64,000 bases of DNA from Candidatus Thiodiazotropha sp. (ex Myrtea sp. 'scaly one' KF741663) (GTDB lineage Bacteria; Pseudomonadota; Gammaproteobacteria; Chromatiales; Chromatiaceae): contig JAHXIQ010000008.1 of the NCBI GenBank assembly GCA_025655555.1, forward strand, positions 86,968 to 150,967. The letters run 5' to 3'. Positions 45,764 to 54,993 of this stretch are shown here, piece after piece. The position numbers were made by a program, and so were the translations under genes. How positions within the stretch are numbered: position 1 is the stretch's first letter; each line of letters begins with the position of its first letter. The notes below the pieces were generated by a model. It was not told where the DNA came from. It did no database searches and saw only the letters and a program-made list of their open reading frames with translations.

Positions 45764-45876
45764 GATTTTTCTCTTTCTTGCATTGGAATAGCGCAGTAGA
45801 ACCATTCTCTATAGTGGCTAAATGGTTAGTTGAAGGATGGTCGATCGGATTTACTGCCTGTCAAACTGTGGCAACA

Positions 45877-48003
45877 TTAGGCTCGTCGTTCTTTACCGAC
45901 AGAACTCAGTAAAGAGTCTGGGAGTTCCAGCTCATCGACCAACATCGTTTCCAGATTATTGGCCTTGGTTTTGACACTTACTGGTTCCTGCAGAAGCCAA
46001 ACGGAAAAATCGGTACCTTTGTCCGGTTCCGACTCAACAGTTATCTTACCGCCATACTTCTGTACCAGGGCGTAGCTAATAGAAAGACCGAGACCTGTTC
46101 CTCGTCCTTTTCGCTTATGAGAGAAGAACGGATTAAAGACCTTGCCGAAGGTCTCTTCATCCATACCGATACCGTTGTCGTGCACATGGATAACGACACC
46201 CTTGCCAGACCAATCCTGCGTCTCGATTTCGATCAACCCACCACTATCATGCAAAGCGTGTACCGCGTTGACCACCAGATTGACCAGCACTTGCTGCAGT
46301 TCATTGGGATTGATCCTCACTGGTTGGCTTGCATGCAGAAAGAGTCTGATCTCAAATGGATTCTGCTGACGCAGGTGACGCACCAATGCCTGCGTGTTCT
46401 GTACGACTTCATTAACGTCTATGAGTGAAGGGGTGTCGCTAATCTTTTCTTGCTTTGCATATGCCAGCAGGTCGTGAATGATCTCTTTAATGCGAAAGAC
46501 CTGCTCGATGATCAGGTCGATTTCATGGCGCACCGGATCTGCCTGTTGACCCAGCTCGTTAACCAATAGATCAAGGTTGCCCATGATCACTGCCGTAGGA
46601 TTGTTAATCTCATGAGCGACGCCAGCTGTCAGTTCACCCAGTGCTGCCAGTTTTTCTGCCGTAATCAACTGGGCGCGAGTCTCACGCAGAACGTGAATGG
46701 TGCGGATCAGTTTTTCATTTTTACGCTTCAGTTCGCTGGTACGGTCCTCTACCTTATCTTCCAGTTGTCCGGCCCACTCTTGTATCTGCTGATTGCGTTT
46801 GCGTAGCAGTTCGAGCAGCACATCGAGTTCACGTGCCAGCACACCGATTTCATCTTTTGAATCCACATCGCCAATACGCTTTGAGATACCCTGACGAGAG
46901 GCATGCATCACTTCACTCATCATCTCCAGGGGTTTGAAGATCGACTTGGCACCCCATACGGAGACCAGTCCTGAAACAAGCATCAATCCAAGAAAAAAGA
47001 GAATCAATACACCCAAGGCCTGCCACAGTTCATTACGAAAAGGGGCCTCGAGAAAACCGGCGTAGAGCATGCCGACCCGGTCACCGTTGATATCGAGTAT
47101 CGGCTGGTATGAGGAGATATACCAGTCATTGACCACGAAGGCGCGGTCAATCCATTTTTCACCATGATCCAACACCTGGGTACGCACCACATCTGATACA
47201 CGGGTACCCAGCGCTCTCTCTTGCGGACGCCTGGGAACATTGGTAGTAATACGTACATCATCGAGAAACACCGTCACTGTACCGATGCTTCCTTCGGGTA
47301 GGCTGCCGGGACCGTAGACCAGATCGCGTATGGTATCGACAAAATCGAAGTTACCATTCAGCAGCACACCGCCATCAAGCAGTGCAATGAGTTCTCCACG
47401 GGAATCCTTTACCGGATAGATGGCGCGGATCATCATGCCCCGCTCCTCACTCTTACGCTCAGTTGGCCTGGCCCGACGGGTGTCGATGAGGGAGAGTTTG
47501 ACCTGCTTTGCCAGTCCGGGTGATGTCGCCTCCAAGTCATCGGAGGAAAAGATCTCGATACCGACACGAGGTGTACCCTGCATGGCGGCTAACAGTGAAG
47601 GCGAGGTATGACCGTGCAGGTTAGAATTAAAGTAGTGATTGCCCTTTCTATCCAGCAGATGCAGATAGGAAAATCCAGCAATCTCTCTTTGTGCCTGTAA
47701 CTGTATCTCGATAGCGCGATCGCTCATGGACTCCAAAGCAGTATAGAAGCTATGGGACTCAGCCAAATGAGACAAACTATTGAGGTAGTCCTCACGAATT
47801 CTGAGGAAATGATCATCCGCCACTGCCAAGTCGGTATTGACCTTAATCAGTAACTGCTCATAGCTGAAATTCGATCCCCAGAAGACAGCAAACAAAAGAA
47901 AGATCGGCATGATGAACAGTATGGGAAACAAAACCAGCGCCAGCAGTTTATAGCGCAGGGATGTCCTGATCAGTTCGGTAAAACTTTTTCGCGGCGTCTG
48001 CAT
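45877..48003 (-). CDS. Cache-domain sensor histidine kinase, partner of the NtrC-type activator
   Basis: A 708-residue membrane kinase from the ATG at 48003, 11 bases after the activator stop; the longer frame to 48069 overlaps the activator. An N-terminal transmembrane helix and a large periplasmic Cache-like domain (about 40-330, with LIALLDGGVLLNGNFDFVDTI) come first. A second helix, a HAMP region, coiled coil, HisKA with VAHEINNP and HATPase with GTGLGLSISYALVQ follow. The ligand could be formate, nitrate or an oxyanion; none can be deduced. Architecture matches NtrB-like kinases of sigma-54 systems. Confidence 0.88.
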   Translation of the reverse strand: MQTPRKSFTELIRTSLRYKLLALVLFPILFIMPIFLLFAVFWGSNFSYEQLLIKVNTDLAVADDHFLRIREDYLNSLSHLAESHSFYTALESMSDRAIEIQLQAQREIAGFSYLHLLDRKGNHYFNSNLHGHTSPSLLAAMQGTPRVGIEIFSSDDLEATSPGLAKQVKLSLIDTRRARPTERKSEERGMMIRAIYPVKDSRGELIALLDGGVLLNGNFDFVDTIRDLVYGPGSLPEGSIGTVTVFLDDVRITTNVPRRPQERALGTRVSDVVRTQVLDHGEKWIDRAFVVNDWYISSYQPILDINGDRVGMLYAGFLEAPFRNELWQALGVLILFFLGLMLVSGLVSVWGAKSIFKPLEMMSEVMHASRQGISKRIGDVDSKDEIGVLARELDVLLELLRKRNQQIQEWAGQLEDKVEDRTSELKRKNEKLIRTIHVLRETRAQLITAEKLAALGELTAGVAHEINNPTAVIMGNLDLLVNELGQQADPVRHEIDLIIEQVFRIKEIIHDLLAYAKQEKISDTPSLIDVNEVVQNTQALVRHLRQQNPFEIRLFLHASQPVRINPNELQQVLVNLVVNAVHALHDSGGLIEIETQDWSGKGVVIHVHDNGIGMDEETFGKVFNPFFSHKRKGRGTGLGLSISYALVQKYGGKITVESEPDKGTDFSVWLLQEPVSVKTKANNLETMLVDELELPDSLLSSVGKERRA

Positions 48004-48013
48004 ATCCTCTAGC

Positions 48014-49423
48014 CTAGTCAAGCCCCCAGGCCTGTGCCTTACGCTCCAACGTCTTGCGGGAAATACCAAGTATTCGTGCCGCTGCTGATTTATTACCTCC
48101 CTCCATATTCAAAACTCTGAGGATATGTTGCTTCTCCACCTTATCAAGTTGCAGGCTCTCGCCGTCTTCCAATACATCATCCTTGGTGTGATATGCAAGA
48201 CCGACAACACAACTACTGGGGGGTTTGTTCAGCAACAGACAGCGTTCGATAACATTTTTCAATTCACGCACATTACCAGGCCAATCGTAACTGAGCAGTT
48301 GTGAAATCTCGTTCGCTCCCAACTCTCGACCTTCAACTCCCAGTTCGCTGGATAGCTGGCGGATGAAGTGGTTGGCCAACAGAGGAATATCCTCCTGTCT
48401 TTCCCGCAGAGCCGGTATGTGCAGTGAAAGTACATTGAGCCGATAATAAAGGTCCTCACGGAACGATCCGTCACTGACCTCATCTACAAGATGATTGTTG
48501 GTTGCCGCAATGATGCGCACATCGACGGGGATCTCACGATTGGAACCGACGGGTCTTATGGCCCTCTCCTCCAGTGCGCGAAGAAGATGTGCCTGCATAG
48601 GTAGAGGCATCTCGCCAATTTCGTCAAGAAACAATGTACCACCCTCTGCATAAGTGAAGAGGCCTTCCCGTGCCTGGTGTGCACCAGTGAAGGCACCTTT
48701 GACATGGCCAAAAAGCTCACTCTCCAACAGCTCCGCCGTCATGGCGCCGCAGTTGACCGGTACAAAACTCCCCCCCCTACCGCTGAGTTCATGGATAGCT
48801 CTTGCCGCCAACTCTTTTCCGGTGCCTGATTCACCTTCCAGTAACACAGTCGATGGCATAGGTGCCACCCTTTTAATCACATCGCAGAGATCACGCATCA
48901 GATCGCAATTGCCGACCACACCGGCACTGTCATAGATCTGGTCAACCTGCCGGCGCAGAACGAAGTTTTCACGCTGAATCTTCTGCCGTTCGAGATAACT
49001 CTCAACCGCAGCCATCATCTGCTCCATGCGGAAGGGCTTCAAGATGAAGTCTTCAGCACCCGCTCTCAGTGCCGCAATTGCCGTCTCCAGATCTGCGTGT
49101 GCGGTCATGAATATTACACCTGTGCTGCCACCCTGCTCACGAAGCGCCTTGACCCACTCGACGCCACCGATATCCCCCGGTAGACGGATATCTGTAATGA
49201 TCAAATCGAAATGGCAGCGTTGCCGCAGGTCTTCGGCAGTAGCCACATCTTCTGCGGCCTCCACCAGACCAAAATATTTCGCCAACCCCCGTTGCAGAAA
49301 ATTCCGTATACCGGGCTCGTCGTCCACAACCAGCACTGATGCCATTCGTACGGGTTGCTCACTTGGCCTGAGAAGATTCTGTCCCTCTCCTCTCCGCTTC
49401 AACTCTTGCACATTCGTTGTCAT
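48014..49423 (-). CDS. NtrC-family sigma-54-dependent response regulator
   Basis: A 469-residue activator. REC domain with phospho-acceptor Asp in LIITDIRLPGD (near residue 78), AAA+ domain with Walker A GESGTGKE, the sigma-54 contact loop GAFTGA, and a C-terminal Fis-type HTH (NKSAAARILGISRKTLERKAQ). The ATG at 49423 is preferred over a TTG at 49429. It precedes its sensor kinase gene by 10 bp and is divergent from the tupA promoter, which carries a good sigma-54 site and two palindromic candidate enhancers. Confidence 0.92.
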   Translation of the reverse strand: MTTNVQELKRRGEGQNLLRPSEQPVRMASVLVVDDEPGIRNFLQRGLAKYFGLVEAAEDVATAEDLRQRCHFDLIITDIRLPGDIGGVEWVKALREQGGSTGVIFMTAHADLETAIAALRAGAEDFILKPFRMEQMMAAVESYLERQKIQRENFVLRRQVDQIYDSAGVVGNCDLMRDLCDVIKRVAPMPSTVLLEGESGTGKELAARAIHELSGRGGSFVPVNCGAMTAELLESELFGHVKGAFTGAHQAREGLFTYAEGGTLFLDEIGEMPLPMQAHLLRALEERAIRPVGSNREIPVDVRIIAATNNHLVDEVSDGSFREDLYYRLNVLSLHIPALRERQEDIPLLANHFIRQLSSELGVEGRELGANEISQLLSYDWPGNVRELKNVIERCLLLNKPPSSCVVGLAYHTKDDVLEDGESLQLDKVEKQHILRVLNMEGGNKSAAARILGISRKTLERKAQAWGLD

Positions 49424-49522
49424 ATTCAATTCCAGTCATTCATTTTTTATTTAATGCGATCACACGGTAAGTGTTGAGCATGGGAATTGGGTCATTTTGT
49501 CTCTATCTCCGAAGCTCATCTT

Positions 49523-49536
49523 GGAACATATGTCCC
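49523..49536. promoter_or_regulatory. Candidate NtrC-type enhancer site 1 upstream of tupA
   Basis: GGAACATATGTCCC, a nearly perfect palindrome. Centre-to-centre spacing to the next site is 20 bp, two helical turns, as expected for cooperative activator dimers. It lies about 180 bp upstream of the predicted tupA start. Confidence 0.55.
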
Positions 49537-49542
49537 AGTGCG

Positions 49543-49556
49543 GGGATGTTTCTCCC
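49543..49556. promoter_or_regulatory. Candidate NtrC-type enhancer site 2 upstream of tupA
   Basis: GGGATGTTTCTCCC, same 14-bp pattern as site 1 and as the site between fdh and moaA. It lies about 160 bp upstream of the predicted tupA start. Confidence 0.5.
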
Positions 49557-49682
49557 ACTCTCATCAGAGAGTCGCAGCATTTCTCCTCCAAAACCCAGGC
49601 TTCATTCCTGACAGCCTTTATTCATAGTAGACAAATAGGAAACCTTTTCTACTTCGTGCACTTTGTGGGGACTGCAGTACGA

Positions 49683-49698
49683 TGGCATCGCTCTTGCA
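49683..49698 (+). promoter_or_regulatory. Sigma-54 promoter for tupA
   Basis: TGGCATCGCTCTTGCA matches TGGCACG-N4-TTGCA at all positions except two in the -24 flank, with exact GG-N10-GC spacing. The predicted start near 49709 gives a leader of about 32 nt before the tupA ATG at 49741 and argues against the upstream in-frame codons at 49663 and 49708 as starts. Confidence 0.8.
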
Positions 49699-49740
49699 GA
49701 TGAAAAGATGGATCATTCAAAGATAAAAGGGAAACCTTTA

Positions 49741-50598
49741 ATGAAAATTAAGACTTTTTACTCATTAGCACTGATTTTCACTACTTTTATTACATTCGTG
49801 AGTGGAGTTTATGCCGACAATAACCCCAAGAACATAATCAGATTAGCAACCACTACCAGTACAGATAATTCCGGTTTGCTTGCTGCGTTGCTACCTAAAT
49901 TTACCGAATCAACCGGCTATGAGGTCCATGTTATTGCAGTGGGAACGGGCAAGGCACTTCGAATGGGTAAAGATGGGGATGTGGATCTGGTACTGGTACA
50001 TGCACGACAGGCAGAAGATAAATTCGTAGCCGAGGGTTTTGGTGAGAAGCGATTCGGCGTCATGTACAACGACTTTGTGATCGTGGGACCCAATCACGAC
50101 CCTGCAGGTATCCGAAAAGCTGAAAATGTTGTTGAGGCACTTGCCGGGATAGCAAATCACCATGCGATATTCGTCTCTCGCGGTGATGACTCCGGCACCC
50201 ACAAAAAAGAACTTTATCTTTGGGGTAAAGCGAATACAAAAGCCGAGGGAAGTTGGTACCGCGAAGCAGGTCAGAGTATGGGTAAAGTATTGCAGATCGC
50301 TGCTGAAATGGGAGCCTATACCTTGACGGATAGAGGTACCTGGCTGGCCTATCAAGCCAAATCCCCATTACGGATCAGTTATGAGCGTGACCCTCTGCTG
50401 TACAATCCCTATGGCATCATTGCAGTGAATCCGGCACGACACGCCGACACCAATCATCAAGGTGCCATGGCACTGATCAAATGGTTTATTTCACCTGACG
50501 GTCAACAAATGATCGGTGATTACCGCATAGGCGATAACCGGCTCTTTACCCCATCTGCCGACGCCGGTGAATTTGCATCATTCACCAAAGTGGACTGA
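49741..50598 (+). CDS. tupA: Tungstate ABC transporter substrate-binding protein
   Basis: A 285-residue periplasmic protein with a signal peptide (cleavage near VYA-DNN). The TupA-family oxyanion motif TTTSTDNSGL is at about 38-47, and further family sequence includes SRGDDSGTHKKEL. It binds tungstate (TupA) or a related oxyanion; TupA and molybdate ModA differ in this loop, and the TTTST form favours tungstate. It is promoted by a sigma-54 site and overlaps tupB (TGATG). Confidence 0.88.
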   Translation: MKIKTFYSLALIFTTFITFVSGVYADNNPKNIIRLATTTSTDNSGLLAALLPKFTESTGYEVHVIAVGTGKALRMGKDGDVDLVLVHARQAEDKFVAEGFGEKRFGVMYNDFVIVGPNHDPAGIRKAENVVEALAGIANHHAIFVSRGDDSGTHKKELYLWGKANTKAEGSWYREAGQSMGKVLQIAAEMGAYTLTDRGTWLAYQAKSPLRISYERDPLLYNPYGIIAVNPARHADTNHQGAMALIKWFISPDGQQMIGDYRIGDNRLFTPSADAGEFASFTKVD

Positions 50599-51299
50599 TG
50601 GAGACTCTCAGCGACGCAACCCTTACGGCCTTGCAGCTTCTGATCAGTGGTAATACCGAACTGTGGGAGATTATCGGTATCTCCTTTCGTGTCTCTTTAC
50701 TTGCCATTCTTGTAGCAACACCACCGGCAATTGTCACAGCCTTCGTCCTGGCCTATATGCGCTTTCCAGGAAGAAGGCTGTTGATCTCGATTAACAGTAC
50801 ACTCTTGTCGGTGCCGGCTGTTGTGGTAGGCCTGACACTCTACATCCTCTTGTCACGTCAGGGACCCATGGGAGAGTGGAAACTGCTGTTTACTCAAACC
50901 GCCATGGTGCTTGGACAGATTGCACTCTCATTTCCCATTCTGGCGGCCATGGGGCACTCTGCGCTACAAGCGGTGGACAAAAGAGCCTGGGAAACTGCAC
51001 GCACATTGGGTGCTGGACCCATACGCGCTTTGTTCACAATCATGCATGAGGCAAGATTTGGTTTGATGGCAGCCCTGCTGGCTGCTTTTGGCCGCATCAT
51101 TGCAGAAGTCGGTGCATCGATGATGTTGGGTGGCAATATTCTCCACTACACACGCAACATTCCCACTGCTATCGCTTTGGAAACCAGTAAAGGAGAATTT
51201 GCTCAAGGCATTGCACTGGGTATCGTCTTGTTGGTCCTGGCGTTCACCCTCAACGCCCTGCTGCAGAATTTTCAGGGACGGGGGCAGCCGGTGACATGA
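50598..51299 (+). CDS. tupB: Tungstate ABC transporter permease
   Basis: A 233-residue membrane protein with five to six helices and the EAA-type cytoplasmic loop (AWETARTLGAGPIRALFTIMH). ALLAAFGRIIAEVGASMMLGGNI is typical of TupB. It forms the channel for the TupA-delivered anion. ATG overlaps the tupA stop, and the end overlaps tupC by 4 bp. Confidence 0.9.
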   Translation: METLSDATLTALQLLISGNTELWEIIGISFRVSLLAILVATPPAIVTAFVLAYMRFPGRRLLISINSTLLSVPAVVVGLTLYILLSRQGPMGEWKLLFTQTAMVLGQIALSFPILAAMGHSALQAVDKRAWETARTLGAGPIRALFTIMHEARFGLMAALLAAFGRIIAEVGASMMLGGNILHYTRNIPTAIALETSKGEFAQGIALGIVLLVLAFTLNALLQNFQGRGQPVT

Positions 51300-52012
51300 A
51301 AACACAAACACTTCTCAGGGTAACATCGCTGAACAAGCGTTTTGGTCGCAGGCAAGTCTTGCACGACATCCTGCTCGACCTGTTACGTGGTCACTGCCTG
51401 CAACTGGGCGGCGCCAACGGTGCCGGCAAGACGACTTTACTGAGGATTCTTTCAGGGCTGGAGAAACCGGATCGATGTCTGATCGATTACGGTGAAGGTC
51501 CATGCAGCTGGAAGCAGAACAGGCAACGACTGCTCGATGAGGTGCTCTATCTGCATCAACACCCCTATATGTTCGATGGGTCAGTCCGCTATAATCTTGC
51601 CTATGCCCTGCCGAGCCGTCTGTCAAGGCAACAGCGGGAAGCAGAGATCACGCAGGCAATGGCATGGGCAGGCCTGCAACATCTGCTCGATACACCGGCG
51701 AAAAACCTCTCAGGCGGTGAACGTCAAAGAGTCTCCCTGGCCAGGGCCTGGCTGAGAAAACCGAGGATACTGCTACTGGACGAACCGACTGCCAATCTTG
51801 ACCGTGAATCCCGTCGGCGTACGCTGCAACTACTCACCTCTCTCAAGGAGGCGGGTATGTCGCTGGTGCTTGCCAGTCATGACCCGCTTCATCTCAGCGC
51901 CCTGATCGATCGCTACCTGCATCTGCATGAGGGTCGCCTGATAGAGGCGGAACCATTTAAGATTATGCCCCTACAATCAAAAATTCGATCACCGATGAGG
52001 TCTTCCGCATGA
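51296..52012 (+). CDS. tupC: Tungstate ABC transporter ATPase
   Basis: A 238-residue ABC ATPase with Walker A GANGAGKTT, signature LSGGERQRVSLARAW and Walker B LLLDEPTANLD. The N-terminal half lacks the extra C-terminal TOBE domain of ModC. It overlaps tupB and mobA by 4 bp each, so transport and cofactor maturation are one operon. Confidence 0.9.
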   Translation: MKTQTLLRVTSLNKRFGRRQVLHDILLDLLRGHCLQLGGANGAGKTTLLRILSGLEKPDRCLIDYGEGPCSWKQNRQRLLDEVLYLHQHPYMFDGSVRYNLAYALPSRLSRQQREAEITQAMAWAGLQHLLDTPAKNLSGGERQRVSLARAWLRKPRILLLDEPTANLDRESRRRTLQLLTSLKEAGMSLVLASHDPLHLSALIDRYLHLHEGRLIEAEPFKIMPLQSKIRSPMRSSA

Positions 52013-52605
52013 GCCGTAAATCAGACATTACCGCAGTTATCCTCGCTGGCGGGCGTGGCAGCCGCATGGGCGGGCTCGACAAAGGGTTGGTCGAACTGAA
52101 CGGCAAGCCGCTGATCGAACATGTCATCTCCGCCATCCTGGACCAAGTCGCTACTGTGGTGATCAATGCCAACCGGAACCGGGATCAATACACATCGTTC
52201 AACTACCCGGTCATTGCCGATTCCATGGAGGACTATCAGGGACCCCTGGCCGGTTTCCTGGCTGCCATGGAGGTCGTCACGACAAGCTACATGGTGACTG
52301 TTCCCTGCGACGGACCCATGCTCTCCGACGATCTTGTGGAAAGGCTGGTCTCCGCGCTTGAGCGCGACCAGGCCGATATTGCTGTGGTGCATGACGGAGA
52401 AAGAATGCAACCGGTCTACGCACTAATTCCCATCCGCCTGCGAGACAGTCTGCGGACTTATCTCGATGCTGGGGACAGGAAGATTGACCTCTGGTACGCA
52501 AAACATCATGTCGCACTGGCGGACTTCTCCGATCTTCCCTCGACCTTTGTCAACGTCAACACTCCCGAGGAGCGGGACAAACTGCAGAAGGGTGACGCCG
52601 CATGA
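52009..52605 (+). CDS. mobA: Molybdenum cofactor guanylyltransferase
   Basis: A 198-residue nucleotidyltransferase with the N-terminal VILAGGRGSRMGG motif, the lysine-containing GLDKGLVELNGKPL, and the Asp of PCDGPM. It attaches GMP to molybdopterin to make the bis-MGD cofactor needed by FdhA. Overlaps both neighbours (ATGA). Confidence 0.94.
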   Translation: MSRKSDITAVILAGGRGSRMGGLDKGLVELNGKPLIEHVISAILDQVATVVINANRNRDQYTSFNYPVIADSMEDYQGPLAGFLAAMEVVTTSYMVTVPCDGPMLSDDLVERLVSALERDQADIAVVHDGERMQPVYALIPIRLRDSLRTYLDAGDRKIDLWYAKHHVALADFSDLPSTFVNVNTPEERDKLQKGDAA

Positions 52606-53147
52606 TCGACTATCCACTACCGCTGATTGGTTTTAGTGCCTTCAGCGGTACTGGCAAGACGACGTTGTTGAAAAAACTCCTGCCGATCCTTTCAGATAGG
52701 GGTCTGCGTATTGTGATGATCAAACATGCCCACCACCAATTCGAGATCGATCATCCACGAAAAGACAGTTACGAACTGCGTAAAGCAGGGGCAGTTAAGA
52801 CACTGGTCGCCTCACGGCGGCGTATGGCGCTGGTGACAGAATTCGGCGAGGATCACCCGGAACCCACTCTGCGTGAAACCCTCGCTGCGCTTGATCCAGA
52901 TGGAGTAGATTTAGTCTTGGTGGAAGGTTTCAAACGAGAAGATTTCCCCAAGATCGAGCTCTACCGAATCAGTCTGGGCAAGCCGCTACTCTGCCGTCAG
53001 GATCCCCATATCATCGCTATAGCTTCTGACACGACACTTTCTGATGTGCCTGCGGAACTGCCTCGACTCAATCTGAATAAACCGGAAGATGTTGCGGGAT
53101 TCATTCAGAACTACCTGCACCAATTCGAAGGAAAAAAAGCCTCATGA
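52602..53147 (+). CDS. mobB: Molybdopterin-guanine dinucleotide biosynthesis adapter protein
   Basis: A 181-residue P-loop GTPase with FSAFSGTGKTTLLKKL near residue 11. It contains IKHAHHQFEIDHPRKDS and LVEGFKREDFPKIEL, typical of MobB. It assists MobA. Translationally coupled to mobA and moeA by ATGA overlaps. Confidence 0.93.
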   Translation: MIDYPLPLIGFSAFSGTGKTTLLKKLLPILSDRGLRIVMIKHAHHQFEIDHPRKDSYELRKAGAVKTLVASRRRMALVTEFGEDHPEPTLRETLAALDPDGVDLVLVEGFKREDFPKIELYRISLGKPLLCRQDPHIIAIASDTTLSDVPAELPRLNLNKPEDVAGFIQNYLHQFEGKKAS

Positions 53148-54412
53148 CCCGCCAAGTGCTAAACACGGTCACCAGTTGCGCCGATCCTGAAGCACCGGAG
53201 ACACTGACCGTCGCCGTTGCAAGAGAAAAAATTCTGCAGAGCGTCACACCGATAGAAACCATCGAGCGACTCGCACTACGTGATGGGCTCAACCGCATCT
53301 TGGCCGAAAATATTGTGTCACCGATGGATGTCCCTGGTCATACCAACTCCGCGATGGATGGATTCGCCATGTCGGGAGCGGATCTGCCGGACGATTTCAT
53401 CAATCTTCATGTCATCGGCACCGCTTATGCGGGTGCTTCATTTCAAGGTACGTGTAGATCGGGCGAGTGTGTTCGCATCATGACCGGCGCTCCGATGCCT
53501 GAAGGAACCGACACAGTGGTGATGCAGGAGCAGACGATGGCGATCGAAGAGGACAAGATCCGCATCGGTAACGGTCACCGTGTCGGGCAGAATGTACGCC
53601 ATGCCGGTGAGGATATCGCACTGGGTACCGTTGTGTTGGAGGCCGGCAGACAACTGATTCCTGCTGATCTTGGCATGCTTGCATCATTGGGTTTCGGTGA
53701 AATTAGTGTGCGACGACGCCCCAAAGTTGCTTTTTTCTCCACTGGAGACGAGCTGCGATCTGTTGGCGAGCCGCTCAAGGAGGGAGAACTTTACGACAGC
53801 AATCGCTATACCCTCTTCGGCATGTTGCAACGGGCGGGTGCAGAGGTCATCGATCTGGGTGTGGTGAAGGATGACCCAGAAGCGTTAAGCCAGGCTTTCA
53901 ACGAGGCTGCCAAGGTAGCGGATGTGGTGCTCTCTTCCGGTGGTGTTTCAGTCGGCGAAGCGGACTACACGAAATCAATCCTGCAAAAACTGGGTGAGAT
54001 GCAATTCTGGAAAATCGCCATGAAACCTGGTCGTCCCCTCACCTTTGGCCGGTTACAGGATGCACTATTTTTTGGCCTGCCGGGCAACCCTGTGGCGGTG
54101 ATGGTTACTTTCTATCAGTTTGTGCAACCCGCGCTACATACCCTGTCCAGCGGCAAATCCTACCTCCCTTTTACCCTGCAGGCACGCAGCGAATGCAAAA
54201 TACACAAACGCCCAGGTCGCTTTGAATTTATTCGGGGTCAGATGAGCCAAACTTCCGAGGGAACGTTTAGTGTGGTCAGCCTGGGTCAGCAGGGATCCGG
54301 TATTTTATCTTCCATGAGTAAGGGTGACTGCTTTATCCTGCTTGACGCATCCTGTGACAGTGTTGACATTGGAGACACTGTAACGATACAGCCGTTCTTC
54401 AGCCTGGTTTAA
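53144..54412 (+). CDS. moeA: Molybdopterin molybdenumtransferase
   Basis: A 422-residue MoeA with SAMDGFAM, GTVVLEAGRQLIPADLGMLASLG, STGDELR, SSGGVSVGEADYTK and MKPGRPLTFG. It inserts molybdenum (or tungsten) into adenylylated molybdopterin. Last cofactor gene of tupABC-mobA-mobB-moeA. Some organisms keep separate MoeA paralogues for W and Mo; only one is seen here. Confidence 0.95.
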   Translation: MTRQVLNTVTSCADPEAPETLTVAVAREKILQSVTPIETIERLALRDGLNRILAENIVSPMDVPGHTNSAMDGFAMSGADLPDDFINLHVIGTAYAGASFQGTCRSGECVRIMTGAPMPEGTDTVVMQEQTMAIEEDKIRIGNGHRVGQNVRHAGEDIALGTVVLEAGRQLIPADLGMLASLGFGEISVRRRPKVAFFSTGDELRSVGEPLKEGELYDSNRYTLFGMLQRAGAEVIDLGVVKDDPEALSQAFNEAAKVADVVLSSGGVSVGEADYTKSILQKLGEMQFWKIAMKPGRPLTFGRLQDALFFGLPGNPVAVMVTFYQFVQPALHTLSSGKSYLPFTLQARSECKIHKRPGRFEFIRGQMSQTSEGTFSVVSLGQQGSGILSSMSKGDCFILLDASCDSVDIGDTVTIQPFFSLV

Positions 54413-54474
54413 TGGGGAGTATAAACCCGTCATTCATCGCAAAGAGCGACTCATCCTCATAAAAAATCACTTGC

Positions 54475-54993
54475 ATGGCAGCACCACTTCAGAATCCGGC
54501 AGCTAGAAGAAAACGACTGTTTCGCTGGTTTGCTGAGGGCCTGGTTTTACTCTTGGTCCTGTATCTGCTCCACCTTTGGCAGACCCGTGACGCCATCGAG
54601 GGTCAGGCTCCGCCTTTGTCGGGAAGATTCATGACAGGAGAGGCGTTTTCTCTCGAAGCTCCAAGAGATCAGCCACTATTGATCTACTTCTGGGCCAGCT
54701 GGTGCCCAGTATGCGGTCTTTCATCGAGTAGCGTCGATAAGCTGACTAAGCACCATTCCGTGGTAACCGTCGCCATGCAATCGGGTGATGAACGGGAATT
54801 GACAAAATACCTTCAAACGCAAAGTTTAGGTTTCCCTGTCATCTCAGACCCACAAAGCCGGATCGCCAATGCGTGGGGCGTCAAGGGAGTTCCCACTGTC
54901 TATGTGCTGGATACTCAGGGCAATATCCAGTTCGTCAGTGTGGGGTATACAACCTTGCTCGGGCTCAAGGCTCGTCTATGGTTGGCGGAATAA
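54475..54993 (+). CDS. Membrane-anchored thioredoxin-like protein (ScsD/TlpA type)
   Basis: A 172-residue protein with one N-terminal transmembrane helix (about 21-36) and a periplasmic thioredoxin fold. The active site is WCPVC (near residue 77), and a conserved cis-Pro motif GVPTVYVLD is present. It resembles ScsD/TlpA protein-disulfide reductases. It lies 62 bp after moeA in the same direction, so it may be in the same operon or only downstream. The substrate is unknown; cytochrome c maturation or periplasmic thiol maintenance are options. Confidence 0.82.
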   Translation: MAAPLQNPAARRKRLFRWFAEGLVLLLVLYLLHLWQTRDAIEGQAPPLSGRFMTGEAFSLEAPRDQPLLIYFWASWCPVCGLSSSSVDKLTKHHSVVTVAMQSGDERELTKYLQTQSLGFPVISDPQSRIANAWGVKGVPTVYVLDTQGNIQFVSVGYTTLLGLKARLWLAE

